DNA of 64,000 nt from Sporomusaceae bacterium (GTDB taxonomy: Bacteria; Bacillota; Negativicutes; Acidaminococcales; JAJUGR01): the NCBI GenBank assembly GCA_029265905.1, contig JAJUGR010000002.1, positions 62,001 through 126,000 on the forward strand, in the 5' to 3' direction. How positions within the stretch are numbered: position 1 is the stretch's first letter; every line of letters starts with the position of its first letter. A program made the position numbers and the translations under genes. The notes beneath the pieces were generated by a model. It had not been told where the DNA came from, did no database searches, and was given only the letters and a program-made list of their open reading frames with translations. Below are positions 53,224 to 61,796 of the stretch, in pieces.

Positions 53224-54403
53224 CGCAGAGGCAAAGCGCTATGGTCAAGGGGAAGCCGATCAGGAAGTAATCGCGAAAGGTCATCCGGAAGCCTTCTTTG
53301 GCGGCGATTTCGGCGACGATCAAATTGGCGATCGAGCCGGTGATGGTCAGGTTGCCGGCGAAGGTCGAGAGCAGCGCCAGGGCCTTCCACCAGGGGGCGG
53401 CGTCCGCCGCCGGGATGAAGTATTTCAATAATAAAACGGCCGGTACATTGCTGACCAGGTTGGACAAGGCGACCGTCAGGCCGCTGAACAAAACGGGGTT
53501 GTGCATTTGCTCCGGCGAGAGGCGGTCGGCAAGAGCGGTCATCAGGCCGCTCTTTTCCACGCCGCCGACCACGACGAACAGGCCGATAAACATGACGAGC
53601 AGGTTGAAGTCGATGCTGGTGTAGATTTTGTTCGGTTTGACGCGCCGGGTGACGAGCAGCAGCGCGCCGCCCAGGCCAGACAGGAGCGCCAGGTCGCCGC
53701 CCAGCGCATAGCCGCCCAAAATAAGCGCGAGCATGCCTAAAGACTTGGCGATCAAATAGGGATGGCAAGGCGACGCCGCCGTGTCAGCCGCCGGCAAAGG
53801 ATCAGCGAGCAGGCGGCGGTAGCGGTAGCAAAGAAGCCCGTGCAGCAGGAGCAGGGCGGCCAGGGAAAATGGCAGGGCGGTCAACAAATAGGCGGCGAAG
53901 GGCAGGCCGGAGAGGCTAGCGACCAGGATGTTCTGCGGGTTGCCCAGCAGGGTGGCGGCGCTGCCGATGTTGGAGGCCATAGCCGTGCCGAGCAGATAAG
54001 GCAGCGGCGCGGCGCCGGTTTTTTTGCAGACGGAGAGCACGATCGGCGTAAAGAGCAGGCAGACGATGTCATTGATGCACAGCGCCGACATCAGTCCGCT
54101 CGACAAGATGACGGCCAGCAGCAGGCGTCCCTGCGTGGCGGCAACCGTGCGCAAGAGCTGGCCGGTTAGTTCGAAGAAACCGGCCAATTTGAGGTTCGCC
54201 ACGATAATCATCATGCTGAACAAAATGACGATCGTGCGGTGGTCGACGGCGGCCGTCGCATCCTCGAACGACAGCAGGCCGGCGGCGATCGTGGCGATGG
54301 CGCCGATGATCGCCGCTCCCGCCCGGTCGACGCGGAATACGGGGCTTTTGCCAACCGTAAAGACGAGCAGGACGAACGCTAGGATCGCGGCGGCAAAGAG
54401 CAT
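53195..54403 (-). CDS. ArsB/NhaD-superfamily ion transporter
   Basis: 402 residues, about 11-12 spans. VDHRTIVILFSMMIIVANL, SSGLMSALCINDIVCLLFTP and TAMASNIGSAATLLGNPQN are the repeated half-motifs of the ion-transporter superfamily (ArsB, NhaD, YbiR). The substrate may be Na+/H+ or an anion. The ATG lies only 9 bp after the tyrS stop and has no clear ribosome site, so translation probably depends on tyrS. Confidence 0.85.
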   Translation of the reverse strand: MLFAAAILAFVLLVFTVGKSPVFRVDRAGAAIIGAIATIAAGLLSFEDATAAVDHRTIVILFSMMIIVANLKLAGFFELTGQLLRTVAATQGRLLLAVILSSGLMSALCINDIVCLLFTPIVLSVCKKTGAAPLPYLLGTAMASNIGSAATLLGNPQNILVASLSGLPFAAYLLTALPFSLAALLLLHGLLCYRYRRLLADPLPAADTAASPCHPYLIAKSLGMLALILGGYALGGDLALLSGLGGALLLVTRRVKPNKIYTSIDFNLLVMFIGLFVVVGGVEKSGLMTALADRLSPEQMHNPVLFSGLTVALSNLVSNVPAVLLLKYFIPAADAAPWWKALALLSTFAGNLTITGSIANLIVAEIAAKEGFRMTFRDYFLIGFPLTIALCLCVTYWFHLSV

Positions 54404-54412
54404 GGGAGCACG

Positions 54413-55630
54413 CTAAGCCAGCAGCAGGCGGTGGTAATGCTTCTTGCCGCGGCGGATTAAGACGCTGCCGTCGGTAAAGTGGTCGGCCGACAGCACCAGG
54501 TCGGGATCGGTGACTTTCGTTTCGCCGATCGTCAGGCCGCCTTGGGCGATCAGGCGCCGCGCTTCGCTCTTGGACGGCAGGATGGCAGCTGCGACCAGGA
54601 CGTCAACGAGCTTTTGCCCGAGGGCGGCGGCGTCGACCGTGGCCGTGGGGGCGTTATCGAGGCTGCCGCTGCCGCCGAACAAAGCTTGGGCGGCCTGCTT
54701 GGCCTGGCGCGCCTGCTCCTCGCCGTGAACCAATTTGGTGACCTCGAAGGCCAGCACGGTTTTCGCTTCGTTGATCGCGGCGTCGCGCAGCGCGCCCAAA
54801 CGCCGGACCTCCTCCATGGGCAGGAAGGTCAGGAGGGCCAGGCATTTTTCCACGTCGGCGTCCGCGACGTTGCGCCAGTATTGGTAGAATTCGTACGGCG
54901 ACGTTTTTTCCGCATCAAGCCAGAGGGCGCCTTTTTCCGTCTTGCCCATTTTCTTGCCTTCGCTGGTGGTCAGCAGGGTGAAGGTCAAGCCGTAGGCGGG
55001 CTTAGCCTCCTTGCGGCGGATCAGGTCGACGCCGGCGATGATGTTGGACCATTGGTCGTCGCCGCCCATCTGCATGATGCAGTTGTAGTGGCGGTGCAGT
55101 TCCAAAAAGTCATAGGCCTGCATCAGCATGTAGTTGAATTCCAAAAACGAGAGGCCTTTTTCCAGGCGCTGCTTGAAGCATTCGGCCGTCAGCATGCGGT
55201 TGACGGAGAGGTGGACGCCGATTTCACGCAGGACCTGCACGTAGTTGAGCTTTAAGAGCCAGTCGGCGTTGTTGAGCATCAGGGCCTTGCCTTCGCTGAA
55301 GTCGATGAAGCGGCCCATCTGTTTTTTGAAGCATTCGGCGTTGTGCTGGATTGTTTCCGGCGTCATCATTTTGCGCATGTCGGTTTTGCCGCTCGGATCG
55401 CCGACCATGGCGGTGCCGCCGCCTAACAGGCAGATCGGCCGATGGCCGGCGCGCTGCATATGGGCCATGACCATCATCCCGAGAAAATGGCCGACGTGCA
55501 GGCTGTCGGCGGTGGGGTCAAAACCGATGTAAAACGTGATTTTTTCTTTTTCTAACAGTTCGCGCACTTCTTCTTCGTGCGTGATTTGCTGGATAAAGCC
55601 TCTTTCTTGCAAGGTATCAAATACGGACAT
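54413..55630 (-). CDS. tyrS: Tyrosyl-tRNA synthetase
   Basis: 405 residues. [20 protein letters not shown] has the HIGH-type site, [15 protein letters not shown] the tyrosine pocket, [14 protein letters not shown] the KMSKS-type loop, and a C-terminal S4-like domain ([17 protein letters not shown]) binds tRNA. The start was moved to 55630, after AAAGGAGGA; the open frame before it runs into the T-box leader. Confidence 0.97.
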   Translation of the reverse strand: MSVFDTLQERGFIQQITHEEEVRELLEKEKITFYIGFDPTADSLHVGHFLGMMVMAHMQRAGHRPICLLGGGTAMVGDPSGKTDMRKMMTPETIQHNAECFKKQMGRFIDFSEGKALMLNNADWLLKLNYVQVLREIGVHLSVNRMLTAECFKQRLEKGLSFLEFNYMLMQAYDFLELHRHYNCIMQMGGDDQWSNIIAGVDLIRRKEAKPAYGLTFTLLTTSEGKKMGKTEKGALWLDAEKTSPYEFYQYWRNVADADVEKCLALLTFLPMEEVRRLGALRDAAINEAKTVLAFEVTKLVHGEEQARQAKQAAQALFGGSGSLDNAPTATVDAAALGQKLVDVLVAAAILPSKSEARRLIAQGGLTIGETKVTDPDLVLSADHFTDGSVLIRRGKKHYHRLLLA

Positions 55631-55642
55631 GATATTTCCTCC

Positions 55643-55913
55643 TTTGCTTCCCGTAAAAATAAAAAAAGCCGCCCCTTGCGAAGGGACGGGCAAAACCCGC
55701 GGTACCACCCTAGTTGCCGCCAGGCGGCCTCTTTGATGTCATTCAGACATGCCGGTTATCGGTGGCGGCCGGTGCGGCCTACTGTTGTTCAGCCCACTGC
55801 TTGCAGGTGTATTCGGTCAGGCAAATGGCTGGGTCGCAGCTACCCCCAGCTCTCTTGACAGTTGCCTCTGACGTACTCGTCCTGGTCATTGCGTTGCGAT
55901 ATGCTGTTAGAAA
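55643..55913 (-). promoter_or_regulatory. Tyrosine T-box leader
   Basis: On the minus strand the T-box sequence AGGGTGGTACCGCGG occurs at 55697-55711, followed by a terminator (55654-55691: GCC-GTCCCTT/AAGGGGCGGC then seven T). In stem I the specifier region GAATACACC offers TAC, the tyrosine codon, at 55809-55811. Uncharged tRNA(Tyr) would pair with it and open the terminator, raising tyrS expression when tyrosine is short. Confidence 0.95.
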
Positions 55914-55915
55914 TC

Positions 55916-55944
55916 ACTATAGCGAAGGGGGCGCTGTTTGTCAA
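55916..55944 (-). promoter_or_regulatory. Promoter of the tyrS T-box transcript
   Basis: On the minus strand TTGACA and TATAGT are exactly 17 bp apart, just ahead of the T-box leader. Confidence 0.88.
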
Positions 55945-55953
55945 GGGCTCGCC

Positions 55954-55982
55954 TTGTTGGCGCAGCGAAAACATGGTAGACT
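55954..55982 (+). promoter_or_regulatory. Promoter of the EamA gene
   Basis: TTGTTG, 17 bp, TAGACT, pointing away from the tyrS promoter, which begins 10 bp to the left. Confidence 0.55.
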
Positions 55983-56009
55983 GATTAAATGTATTCTAGG
56001 GAAGGTGTG

Positions 56010-56876
56010 ATGGTTATGCATCGGTGGCAGGGCGTGCTGCTCGTGCTGGCGGGTTCAATCTGTTACGGCGTTTTGTCTACGCTGACCAAGCTGGCCTATG
56101 CGCAGGGGTTTGGTACGGCGGCGGTTGTGGGCAGCCAGGTCTGGTTTGGCGTTTGCGGGCTGTTGGTGCTGAGTCATTCTCACTTGCGCCGCTTGTTTTT
56201 TGTCTCTACCCCTGTTCGCCTGCAATTGCTGTTTGGCGGGGCGTTGTCCGGCTTGACCGGGATATTCTACTATTTGTCGCTCCGGTCGCTGTCGGCGACG
56301 GACGCCGTGCTTGTTTTGTTCCAGTTCACCTGGATGGGGATGCTGTGGGAATGGGGCTGGCGGAAGAAAAAGCCGTCGCTCAGGCAGGCGGCCGGGTTGG
56401 TGCTTGTGCTGGCCGGCACGTGGCTGGCCTCCGGCGGGGCGCGCGGCGGCCTTGATTATGCGGGCGTCGCGCTGGCGCTGGTGGCCGCCGCTTGTTACGC
56501 GCTGTTCTTGGACTGCAACGGGCACGTGGGGCTTGAGGCGCCGTCCGCCGTGCGGACGCTGTGGATGGCAGCTGGCACGGCTGCGCTGACTTACGTTGTT
56601 TTTCCGCCGGTCTTTTTGATTGACGACCAGCTGGTCGGCGGCTTGTGGCTGTGGGGGCTGGGGCTGGGCGTATTCGGCGTCACCCTTCCTTATTACCTGT
56701 TTTCGCGCGGCGTGCCGCTGGTCGGCACCGCCGTGGCCTCCTTGCTGGGCGCGGTGGAATTGCCGGCCGTGGTCGTTGTTGCCCGCGTCGTGTTGGGGGA
56801 GGCCATGTCGCCGCCGCAACTGGGCGGTTTGGCTGTTCTCTTAACCGGGGTCTGGCTGTCGGCACTCAAAAAATGA
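56010..56876 (+). CDS. EamA/DMT-family transporter
   Basis: 288 residues, ten hydrophobic spans in two EamA repeats. SICYGVLSTLTKLAYAQGF opens repeat 1, the loop LRSLSATDAVLVLFQFTWMG ends it, and SRGVPLVGTAVASLLGAVELP marks repeat 2. Such proteins export amino acids or metabolites; none can be named. The ATG chosen follows GGGAAGGTG; a second ATG two codons on is also possible. Confidence 0.88.
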   Translation: MVMHRWQGVLLVLAGSICYGVLSTLTKLAYAQGFGTAAVVGSQVWFGVCGLLVLSHSHLRRLFFVSTPVRLQLLFGGALSGLTGIFYYLSLRSLSATDAVLVLFQFTWMGMLWEWGWRKKKPSLRQAAGLVLVLAGTWLASGGARGGLDYAGVALALVAAACYALFLDCNGHVGLEAPSAVRTLWMAAGTAALTYVVFPPVFLIDDQLVGGLWLWGLGLGVFGVTLPYYLFSRGVPLVGTAVASLLGAVELPAVVVVARVVLGEAMSPPQLGGLAVLLTGVWLSALKK

Positions 56877-56890
56877 ATAGGCTCGCCTGG

Positions 56891-56920
56891 AAAAGGGCGC
56901 CCCGGCCGGGGCGCCCTTTT
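56891..56920. terminator. Bidirectional terminator
   Basis: AAAAGGGCGCCCCGG/CCGGGGCGCCCTTTT is a perfect palindrome between two convergent genes. Confidence 0.88.
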
Positions 56921-56931
56921 CGTCGGGGTTG

Positions 56932-59067
56932 TCAATCCGCTGCTATAAGCAGCGGATTGACTTGGCTGCGGTCCTCTTGCTGCGAAAACAAAGACAAAAA
57001 GGCGTCCGTCAGCGTCGGATCGAACATCAGGCCGCGGTTTTTCCTGATTTCCGCCAGCGCTTGGCTTTGGCTCAGCGCCTTGCGGTAGGGGCGGTTGTTG
57101 GTCATGGCGTCGTAGGCGTCAACGAGCGCCAGAATGCGCGCCTCGAGCGGAATCGCCTCTCCCGCCAGTCCCAGGGGATAGCCCTTGCCGTCCCAGCGCT
57201 CATGATGGTGGAGTATGAGCGTCGCAACGGCGGAGAGGTCAGGAATGTGGCGGGCGATGCGGTGGCCGATTTCCGGATGGCGGCGCATTTGCTGCCATTC
57301 CTCCGGCGACAGGGGACCGGGCTTGAAGAGGATCTGATCCGGAATGCTGATCTTGCCGATATCATGGAATTGGGCCAACAGCGTCAGGTCATCAAGCCGG
57401 GAAGAAGAGAGGCCCGCCAGACGGCCAAGCTTGCCGCACAAGTCCTGCAGGCGCTGCGAGTGCCCTTCCGTGACAAAGTCGCGGGCCTCCAAGAGGCTCA
57501 TCATGCTTTGGACAAGCGCGCTGCGGTTGCTTTGGTCGTGGGAGAGCTTTTGCCGGTACATGGCGTCGTCCGCCTCGGTGAAGGCGCGGTAGAAGGCTTC
57601 CCTGCTCAGCGTTGGCCCCGGCAGGTGCGCGCAGCCCAGCGAAATAATCAGGCGAAGCTGGCCGTCTTCTAAAGGCGGATGAGCAGCGAGCGCCGACTGC
57701 AGCGCTTGCGCTGCTTCTTCCAGCAGTTCCGGCGTGGCGTGGGGCAGCAAAATGGCGAATTCGTCGCCGCCGATGCGGCACAGGACGCCGCGGTGCGTGA
57801 AATGCTCCTTCAAAAGTTGAGCGGCGCGGCACAGCAGGCGGTCGCCCGCCGCATGCCCGAACGAATCGTTGATCAGCTTCAGCCCGTCCACGTCGCAGAT
57901 GACGAGGCCCAGATCCTGGCGAAGCTCGATGAGCCGCGCCGACTCGGCCTCGAAATGCAGGCGGTTGTATAAGCCGGTCAGGGCGTCGCGGTGGCTGATC
58001 CGCAGCAGCTTTTTTTCCGCCCGTTTACGGCTGGCCAGTTCCTTGCGCGCTGTTTGGAACAGCACGCGGATGCGCGTTTGCGAATGCTCCAGGCGGTCAA
58101 GCAGCCTGTTTACCGAGCGGGCGACTTGCGACAGCTCATCGTGCCGGTCCGGCAAAACAAGCCGGCGCGACAAGTTCGGCTTTTCCGCCAACTCGCCAAA
58201 GAAGGCGGAGACCGTTCTCAATCGATTCAGCAGGAAGCGGTTGAGGAGCAGGAAAAATAAGAGGAGAAACAGACAGCTGGCACCCGTACTGACCAGCAAA
58301 AAAGCTTTGTGCTGCGCTTGGCCGAATTGGACGATCGCGCGAGGCACAGTCACGCCCATCACGAACGCCTCGCCTTCATTCAAAACCGGCATAGACCAGC
58401 GGGCGTAGACGGTATCGCTTGACTCCTCCCACGCGGGAAGCGCTGGTTCCGACCAGAACAAGTCGCCCTGCACGAGAGTGGACAATTCCTGCAGGTATTC
58501 AGCGTCCGCCCGCCGGGCGAACCACAGCGTGCCGCGCGGAGGCCCGTCGCGCTCGCTGGTTAAAATGGGGTGCGAGGCGACGAGCAGGGGCGTATTGTCC
58601 GGCAGGCGGACAAGGCCTGACAGACCGGTTTCCTGGGCGTTGGACAGGCCGGTCAGGCGGGCGATTTGCGCCGCTTGTCCCGGAACCGGCGCAGTGTACT
58701 GAGCGGTTGACAGGTCAAAGGCCAATTCGTACAGCGGCTTTCCGGCCGGCGACACGACCAGGACGTAGGAGAGCTTCATGTTGGCCATGGCCGACTCGGT
58801 CAGGTTTTTTTGCACGAAAGACGGGTTTAGCGTTTGCGCAAAGTCATAGGCGTCATCCCAGGGCCCCCAATCCTCGACCAGCGTGTGCAGGCGGCTCAGT
58901 TCGCTGTCCATGGCGAGCTGGGCGCGCTTTGTTTCCAGCCTGACTTCACGGTGCTCCAATTCCAAATAACCGTTACGCCAGATCGTGTCGCTGATGAACA
59001 CGAACACGGCGACAAACAGCGAGAAAAATGCAAGAAATAGAAGAAGGATTTTTTTTACTAGCGACAT
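56932..59067 (-). CDS. CHASE4-HAMP-GGDEF-HD-GYP cyclic di-GMP enzyme
   Basis: 711 residues. A signal-anchor span (about 5-28), an extracytoplasmic CHASE4-like domain (LVEDWGPWDDAYDF near 63-76), a second span (about 262-285), HAMP, then GGDEF (CRIGGDEFAILLP) and HD-GYP with HDIGKISIPDQIL and HHERWDGKGYP. Both catalytic signatures are intact, so it can in principle make and break cyclic di-GMP. The inhibitory RxxD site five residues before GGDEF is absent (THRG instead). It contrasts with the cyclase at 26729, which keeps that site. Confidence 0.92.
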   Translation of the reverse strand: MSLVKKILLLFLAFFSLFVAVFVFISDTIWRNGYLELEHREVRLETKRAQLAMDSELSRLHTLVEDWGPWDDAYDFAQTLNPSFVQKNLTESAMANMKLSYVLVVSPAGKPLYELAFDLSTAQYTAPVPGQAAQIARLTGLSNAQETGLSGLVRLPDNTPLLVASHPILTSERDGPPRGTLWFARRADAEYLQELSTLVQGDLFWSEPALPAWEESSDTVYARWSMPVLNEGEAFVMGVTVPRAIVQFGQAQHKAFLLVSTGASCLFLLLFFLLLNRFLLNRLRTVSAFFGELAEKPNLSRRLVLPDRHDELSQVARSVNRLLDRLEHSQTRIRVLFQTARKELASRKRAEKKLLRISHRDALTGLYNRLHFEAESARLIELRQDLGLVICDVDGLKLINDSFGHAAGDRLLCRAAQLLKEHFTHRGVLCRIGGDEFAILLPHATPELLEEAAQALQSALAAHPPLEDGQLRLIISLGCAHLPGPTLSREAFYRAFTEADDAMYRQKLSHDQSNRSALVQSMMSLLEARDFVTEGHSQRLQDLCGKLGRLAGLSSSRLDDLTLLAQFHDIGKISIPDQILFKPGPLSPEEWQQMRRHPEIGHRIARHIPDLSAVATLILHHHERWDGKGYPLGLAGEAIPLEARILALVDAYDAMTNNRPYRKALSQSQALAEIRKNRGLMFDPTLTDAFLSLFSQQEDRSQVNPLLIAAD

Positions 59068-59251
59068 ACGCCTGATCCCCTTTCCCTGGCACTCACGCTA
59101 ACATTCTACCACAAGTGGGGATTTTTGGCATTGATTAAGTGAGAAAGCGGACAGAATTCAGCTGCGGCGCGGAAAGCAGGCAGGGCAGGAAAATGGCCCT
59201 GTGCGGCGAATTGATACTTATTATGCTGTAGTAAAGGGGCTTTTTGCTAAC

Positions 59252-60994
59252 ATGGGAGAATTATGCAACCGCCATTTCTGGCGCCTTACCTGGCAGATGA
59301 CGAAGGGGTTTTGGCAGTCGCCCGGCGAGGGGCGCAAAGGCCTCGCGCTCTTTATTGCGATTATCGCGCTCAGTTTGCTGGGCGTGTATGTCCTGGTGCT
59401 TTTAAACCGCTGGTACAACACCTTTTACAATACGCTGCAGCAGTTCGACCTGCCGGGCTTCGGCACGGCGCTGGCGGAGTTCGGCTGGCTGGCGTTTTGC
59501 CATATCGTCATAGCGGTGTACGCCTTTTATCTGCAGCAGATGCTGGAAATAAAATGGCGCCGTTGGATGACGGAGCGCTACGTGGAAAAATGGCTGGCAA
59601 ACGGCGCGTATTACCGTTTGCAGGTTTTTGAAAAAAGCACGGACAATCCTGACCAGCGGATCAGCGAGGACATCCGTCTGTTTGTCAACATAACCTTGCG
59701 TTTGACGGTCGGCTTGGTGAAATCGCTGGCGACGCTTGTCTCCTTTTTGGCGATCCTGTGGAGCCTGTCGGGCGTATTTTCCTTTGACGCCCTGGGAAAG
59801 AGCTGGAGCATACCGGGCTACATGGTGTGGCTGGCGGTTTTGTACGCGGCCGCCGGCACCTGGCTGACGGACCGGGTCGGACATCCGCTGGCCCGTTTGA
59901 ATTTCGAGCAGCAGCGCCTGGAGGCCGACTTCCGGTACAGCCTGGTGCGGCTGCGTGAAAACAGCGAAAGCGTCGCTTTTTACGGCGGCGAGGCGCGGGA
60001 GCAAGCGGCGTTCTTCAGGCGCTTTGGCGCCGTGTTCAACAACTTCTGGCGCTTGATGACCAAGCAAAAGCAGCTGACCTGGTTTACCTCCGGCTACGCG
60101 CAACTGGCGGTCATCTTTCCGATCATTATGGCGGCGCCGCGTTACTTTGCCAAGGAAATTTCCTTGGGCGGCCTGATGCAGATCAATTCCGCTTTCGGCC
60201 GGGTGCAGGATTCCCTGTCGTTTGTCGTCGAGGTCTATCCGTTGTTGGCCGAATGGCAGGCGGTCGTCATCCGTTTGACCGGCTTTACGGCCGACATGGA
60301 GCGGATCGGCGAACGGCAGCGGCAAGAGCAGCCGATCCGGATCACGCGCGAGGCGCGCGCCTCGTTGGCGGTTCAGGGGCTGACGCTGACGGTGCCGACG
60401 GGCGAGACGCTGGTCAAGGACTTGAGCCTTCAGGTGAACAGCGGGGAAGCGCTGCTGGTCAAGGGACCTTCCGGCGCCGGGAAAAGCACGCTCTTGCGCG
60501 CCATCGCCGGCTTGTGGCCTTGCGGCGACGGCAAGGTGCTCCTGCCGGAGACGGGCAAGCTGCTGTTTGTGCCGCAACGCGCTTATTTGCCGATTGGCAC
60601 GTTGCGGGAGGCGCTGGCCTATCCGGCTGATCCGGCCGGTCTTGATGAAAACAAAGTGCGGCAGGCGCTGGCCGTCGCGCGTCTGGATGATTTGATTCCC
60701 ATCCTTGACCAGGAAGGTGACTGGAGCCAAATTTTATCGCTTGGTGAACAACAGCGGCTGGCATTTGTGCGGGCCGTCTTATCACAGCCGGACTGGCTGG
60801 TGCTGGACGAGGCGACGTCTGCCGTTGATGAAGAGACGGAAGAAAGCCTATACCGCTGGGTGCGCAATGCCTTGCCGGCGGCTGCCATCATCAGCGTGGG
60901 ACATCGCAGCGTGCTGGAACATTTTCATGACCGGGTGCTTGAGCTTGACGGCGATAGCCGGTTTGCGCTGCGGGCGGCGGCTGTCGCCGTGTAG
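59252..60994 (+). CDS. SbmA/BacA (YddA)-type ABC transporter, fused permease-ATPase
   Basis: About 580 residues. The N-terminal half is a membrane domain of the ABC_membrane_2/SbmA_BacA type (LNRWYNTFYNTLQQFD, MLEIKWRRWMTERYVEKWL, NPDQRISEDIRLFVN). The ATPase half has GPSGAGKSTLLRAIAGLW, LSLGEQQRLAFVRAVLS and WLVLDEATSAVD. The family carries peptides, fatty acyl compounds or cobalamin. The frame is open from a GTG at 59201; the ATG at 59252 was preferred, but neither start has a convincing ribosome site. Confidence 0.85.
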   Translation: MGELCNRHFWRLTWQMTKGFWQSPGEGRKGLALFIAIIALSLLGVYVLVLLNRWYNTFYNTLQQFDLPGFGTALAEFGWLAFCHIVIAVYAFYLQQMLEIKWRRWMTERYVEKWLANGAYYRLQVFEKSTDNPDQRISEDIRLFVNITLRLTVGLVKSLATLVSFLAILWSLSGVFSFDALGKSWSIPGYMVWLAVLYAAAGTWLTDRVGHPLARLNFEQQRLEADFRYSLVRLRENSESVAFYGGEAREQAAFFRRFGAVFNNFWRLMTKQKQLTWFTSGYAQLAVIFPIIMAAPRYFAKEISLGGLMQINSAFGRVQDSLSFVVEVYPLLAEWQAVVIRLTGFTADMERIGERQRQEQPIRITREARASLAVQGLTLTVPTGETLVKDLSLQVNSGEALLVKGPSGAGKSTLLRAIAGLWPCGDGKVLLPETGKLLFVPQRAYLPIGTLREALAYPADPAGLDENKVRQALAVARLDDLIPILDQEGDWSQILSLGEQQRLAFVRAVLSQPDWLVLDEATSAVDEETEESLYRWVRNALPAAAIISVGHRSVLEHFHDRVLELDGDSRFALRAAAVAV

Positions 60995-61057
60995 CGCCCT
61001 GCCTTGACAGATTGATGATTGAGTAGAATTCGGATAGGGTTGTTGGAGGGTGAAGAT

Positions 61058-61756
61058 ATGGAAGCAACAGGCTGGTTGATAGTAACCCGTTCAGGCGGGC
61101 AGCAGACCTCGGGCAGACGCATCGTGTTGGGCGGGGAGTCGTTTTTGGTGGGCCGCAGCGCCTCCGGCGTCACGCCTGACCTGGCGTTTGCCGACCTGCT
61201 GATTTCGCGGCGGCACTGCCTGTTTACCAGGACGGACGAGGGCTGGATGCTGCGCGATTTGGGCAGCAAGCACGGTACCGCCGTGAACGGCCAGGCGCTT
61301 GTCGCGGAAGCCAACTATTTGCTGCGCGACGGCGACCAGATAAGCCTTGCCATGGGAGCGGTCATTTTGCGGTTTTCGACGCAAGACCCTTCTTTGGAAA
61401 ACACAATGGACATCAGCCGCCTGCCGGCTGACGAGGTCGGCTATGCCGGTTGGGCGCTGCCCTTTTTGCTGGACGAGGACAGCCACGAGTGCCGGATTGG
61501 CGACACGGTTGTTTCCTTGAGCGCTAAGGAGTGGGCGTTTTTAAAGCTGCTCTACGACGAAGCTGAGCAGCTGGTGCCATACGACCGGATCCGCAAGGAA
61601 GTCTGGCCGGAGCGGCAGGCGGGCCCTGATGCTGTGCCTGATGTTGGCATTGATGAGCTGAACGTATTGATTTATCGCCTCCGGCGGAAGCTGGGGCCGG
61701 TTGGCCGCTATATCCGCACGGTGCGCGGCTGCGGCTGTGCGTTGCGGCGCAGCTGA
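61058..61756 (+). CDS. FHA domain-winged helix protein
   Basis: 232 residues. FHA domain at about 20-100 with SFLVGRSASG, ISRRHC and GSKHGTAVNG, the full phosphothreonine-binding set. The C-terminal part (about 140-232) is an OmpR-type winged helix: SLSAKEWAFLKLLYDE, IDELNVLIYRLRRKLGP, IRTVRGCGCAL. It has no receiver. DNA binding is probably governed by a phosphothreonine partner made by a Ser/Thr kinase encoded elsewhere. ATG after GGAGGGTG, 63 bp behind the ABC exporter. Confidence 0.88.
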   Translation: MEATGWLIVTRSGGQQTSGRRIVLGGESFLVGRSASGVTPDLAFADLLISRRHCLFTRTDEGWMLRDLGSKHGTAVNGQALVAEANYLLRDGDQISLAMGAVILRFSTQDPSLENTMDISRLPADEVGYAGWALPFLLDEDSHECRIGDTVVSLSAKEWAFLKLLYDEAEQLVPYDRIRKEVWPERQAGPDAVPDVGIDELNVLIYRLRRKLGPVGRYIRTVRGCGCALRRS

Positions 61757-61796
61757 CGCGAGGCGCGGTTGTCGATCAAGACTGGAGGGGTGGCGT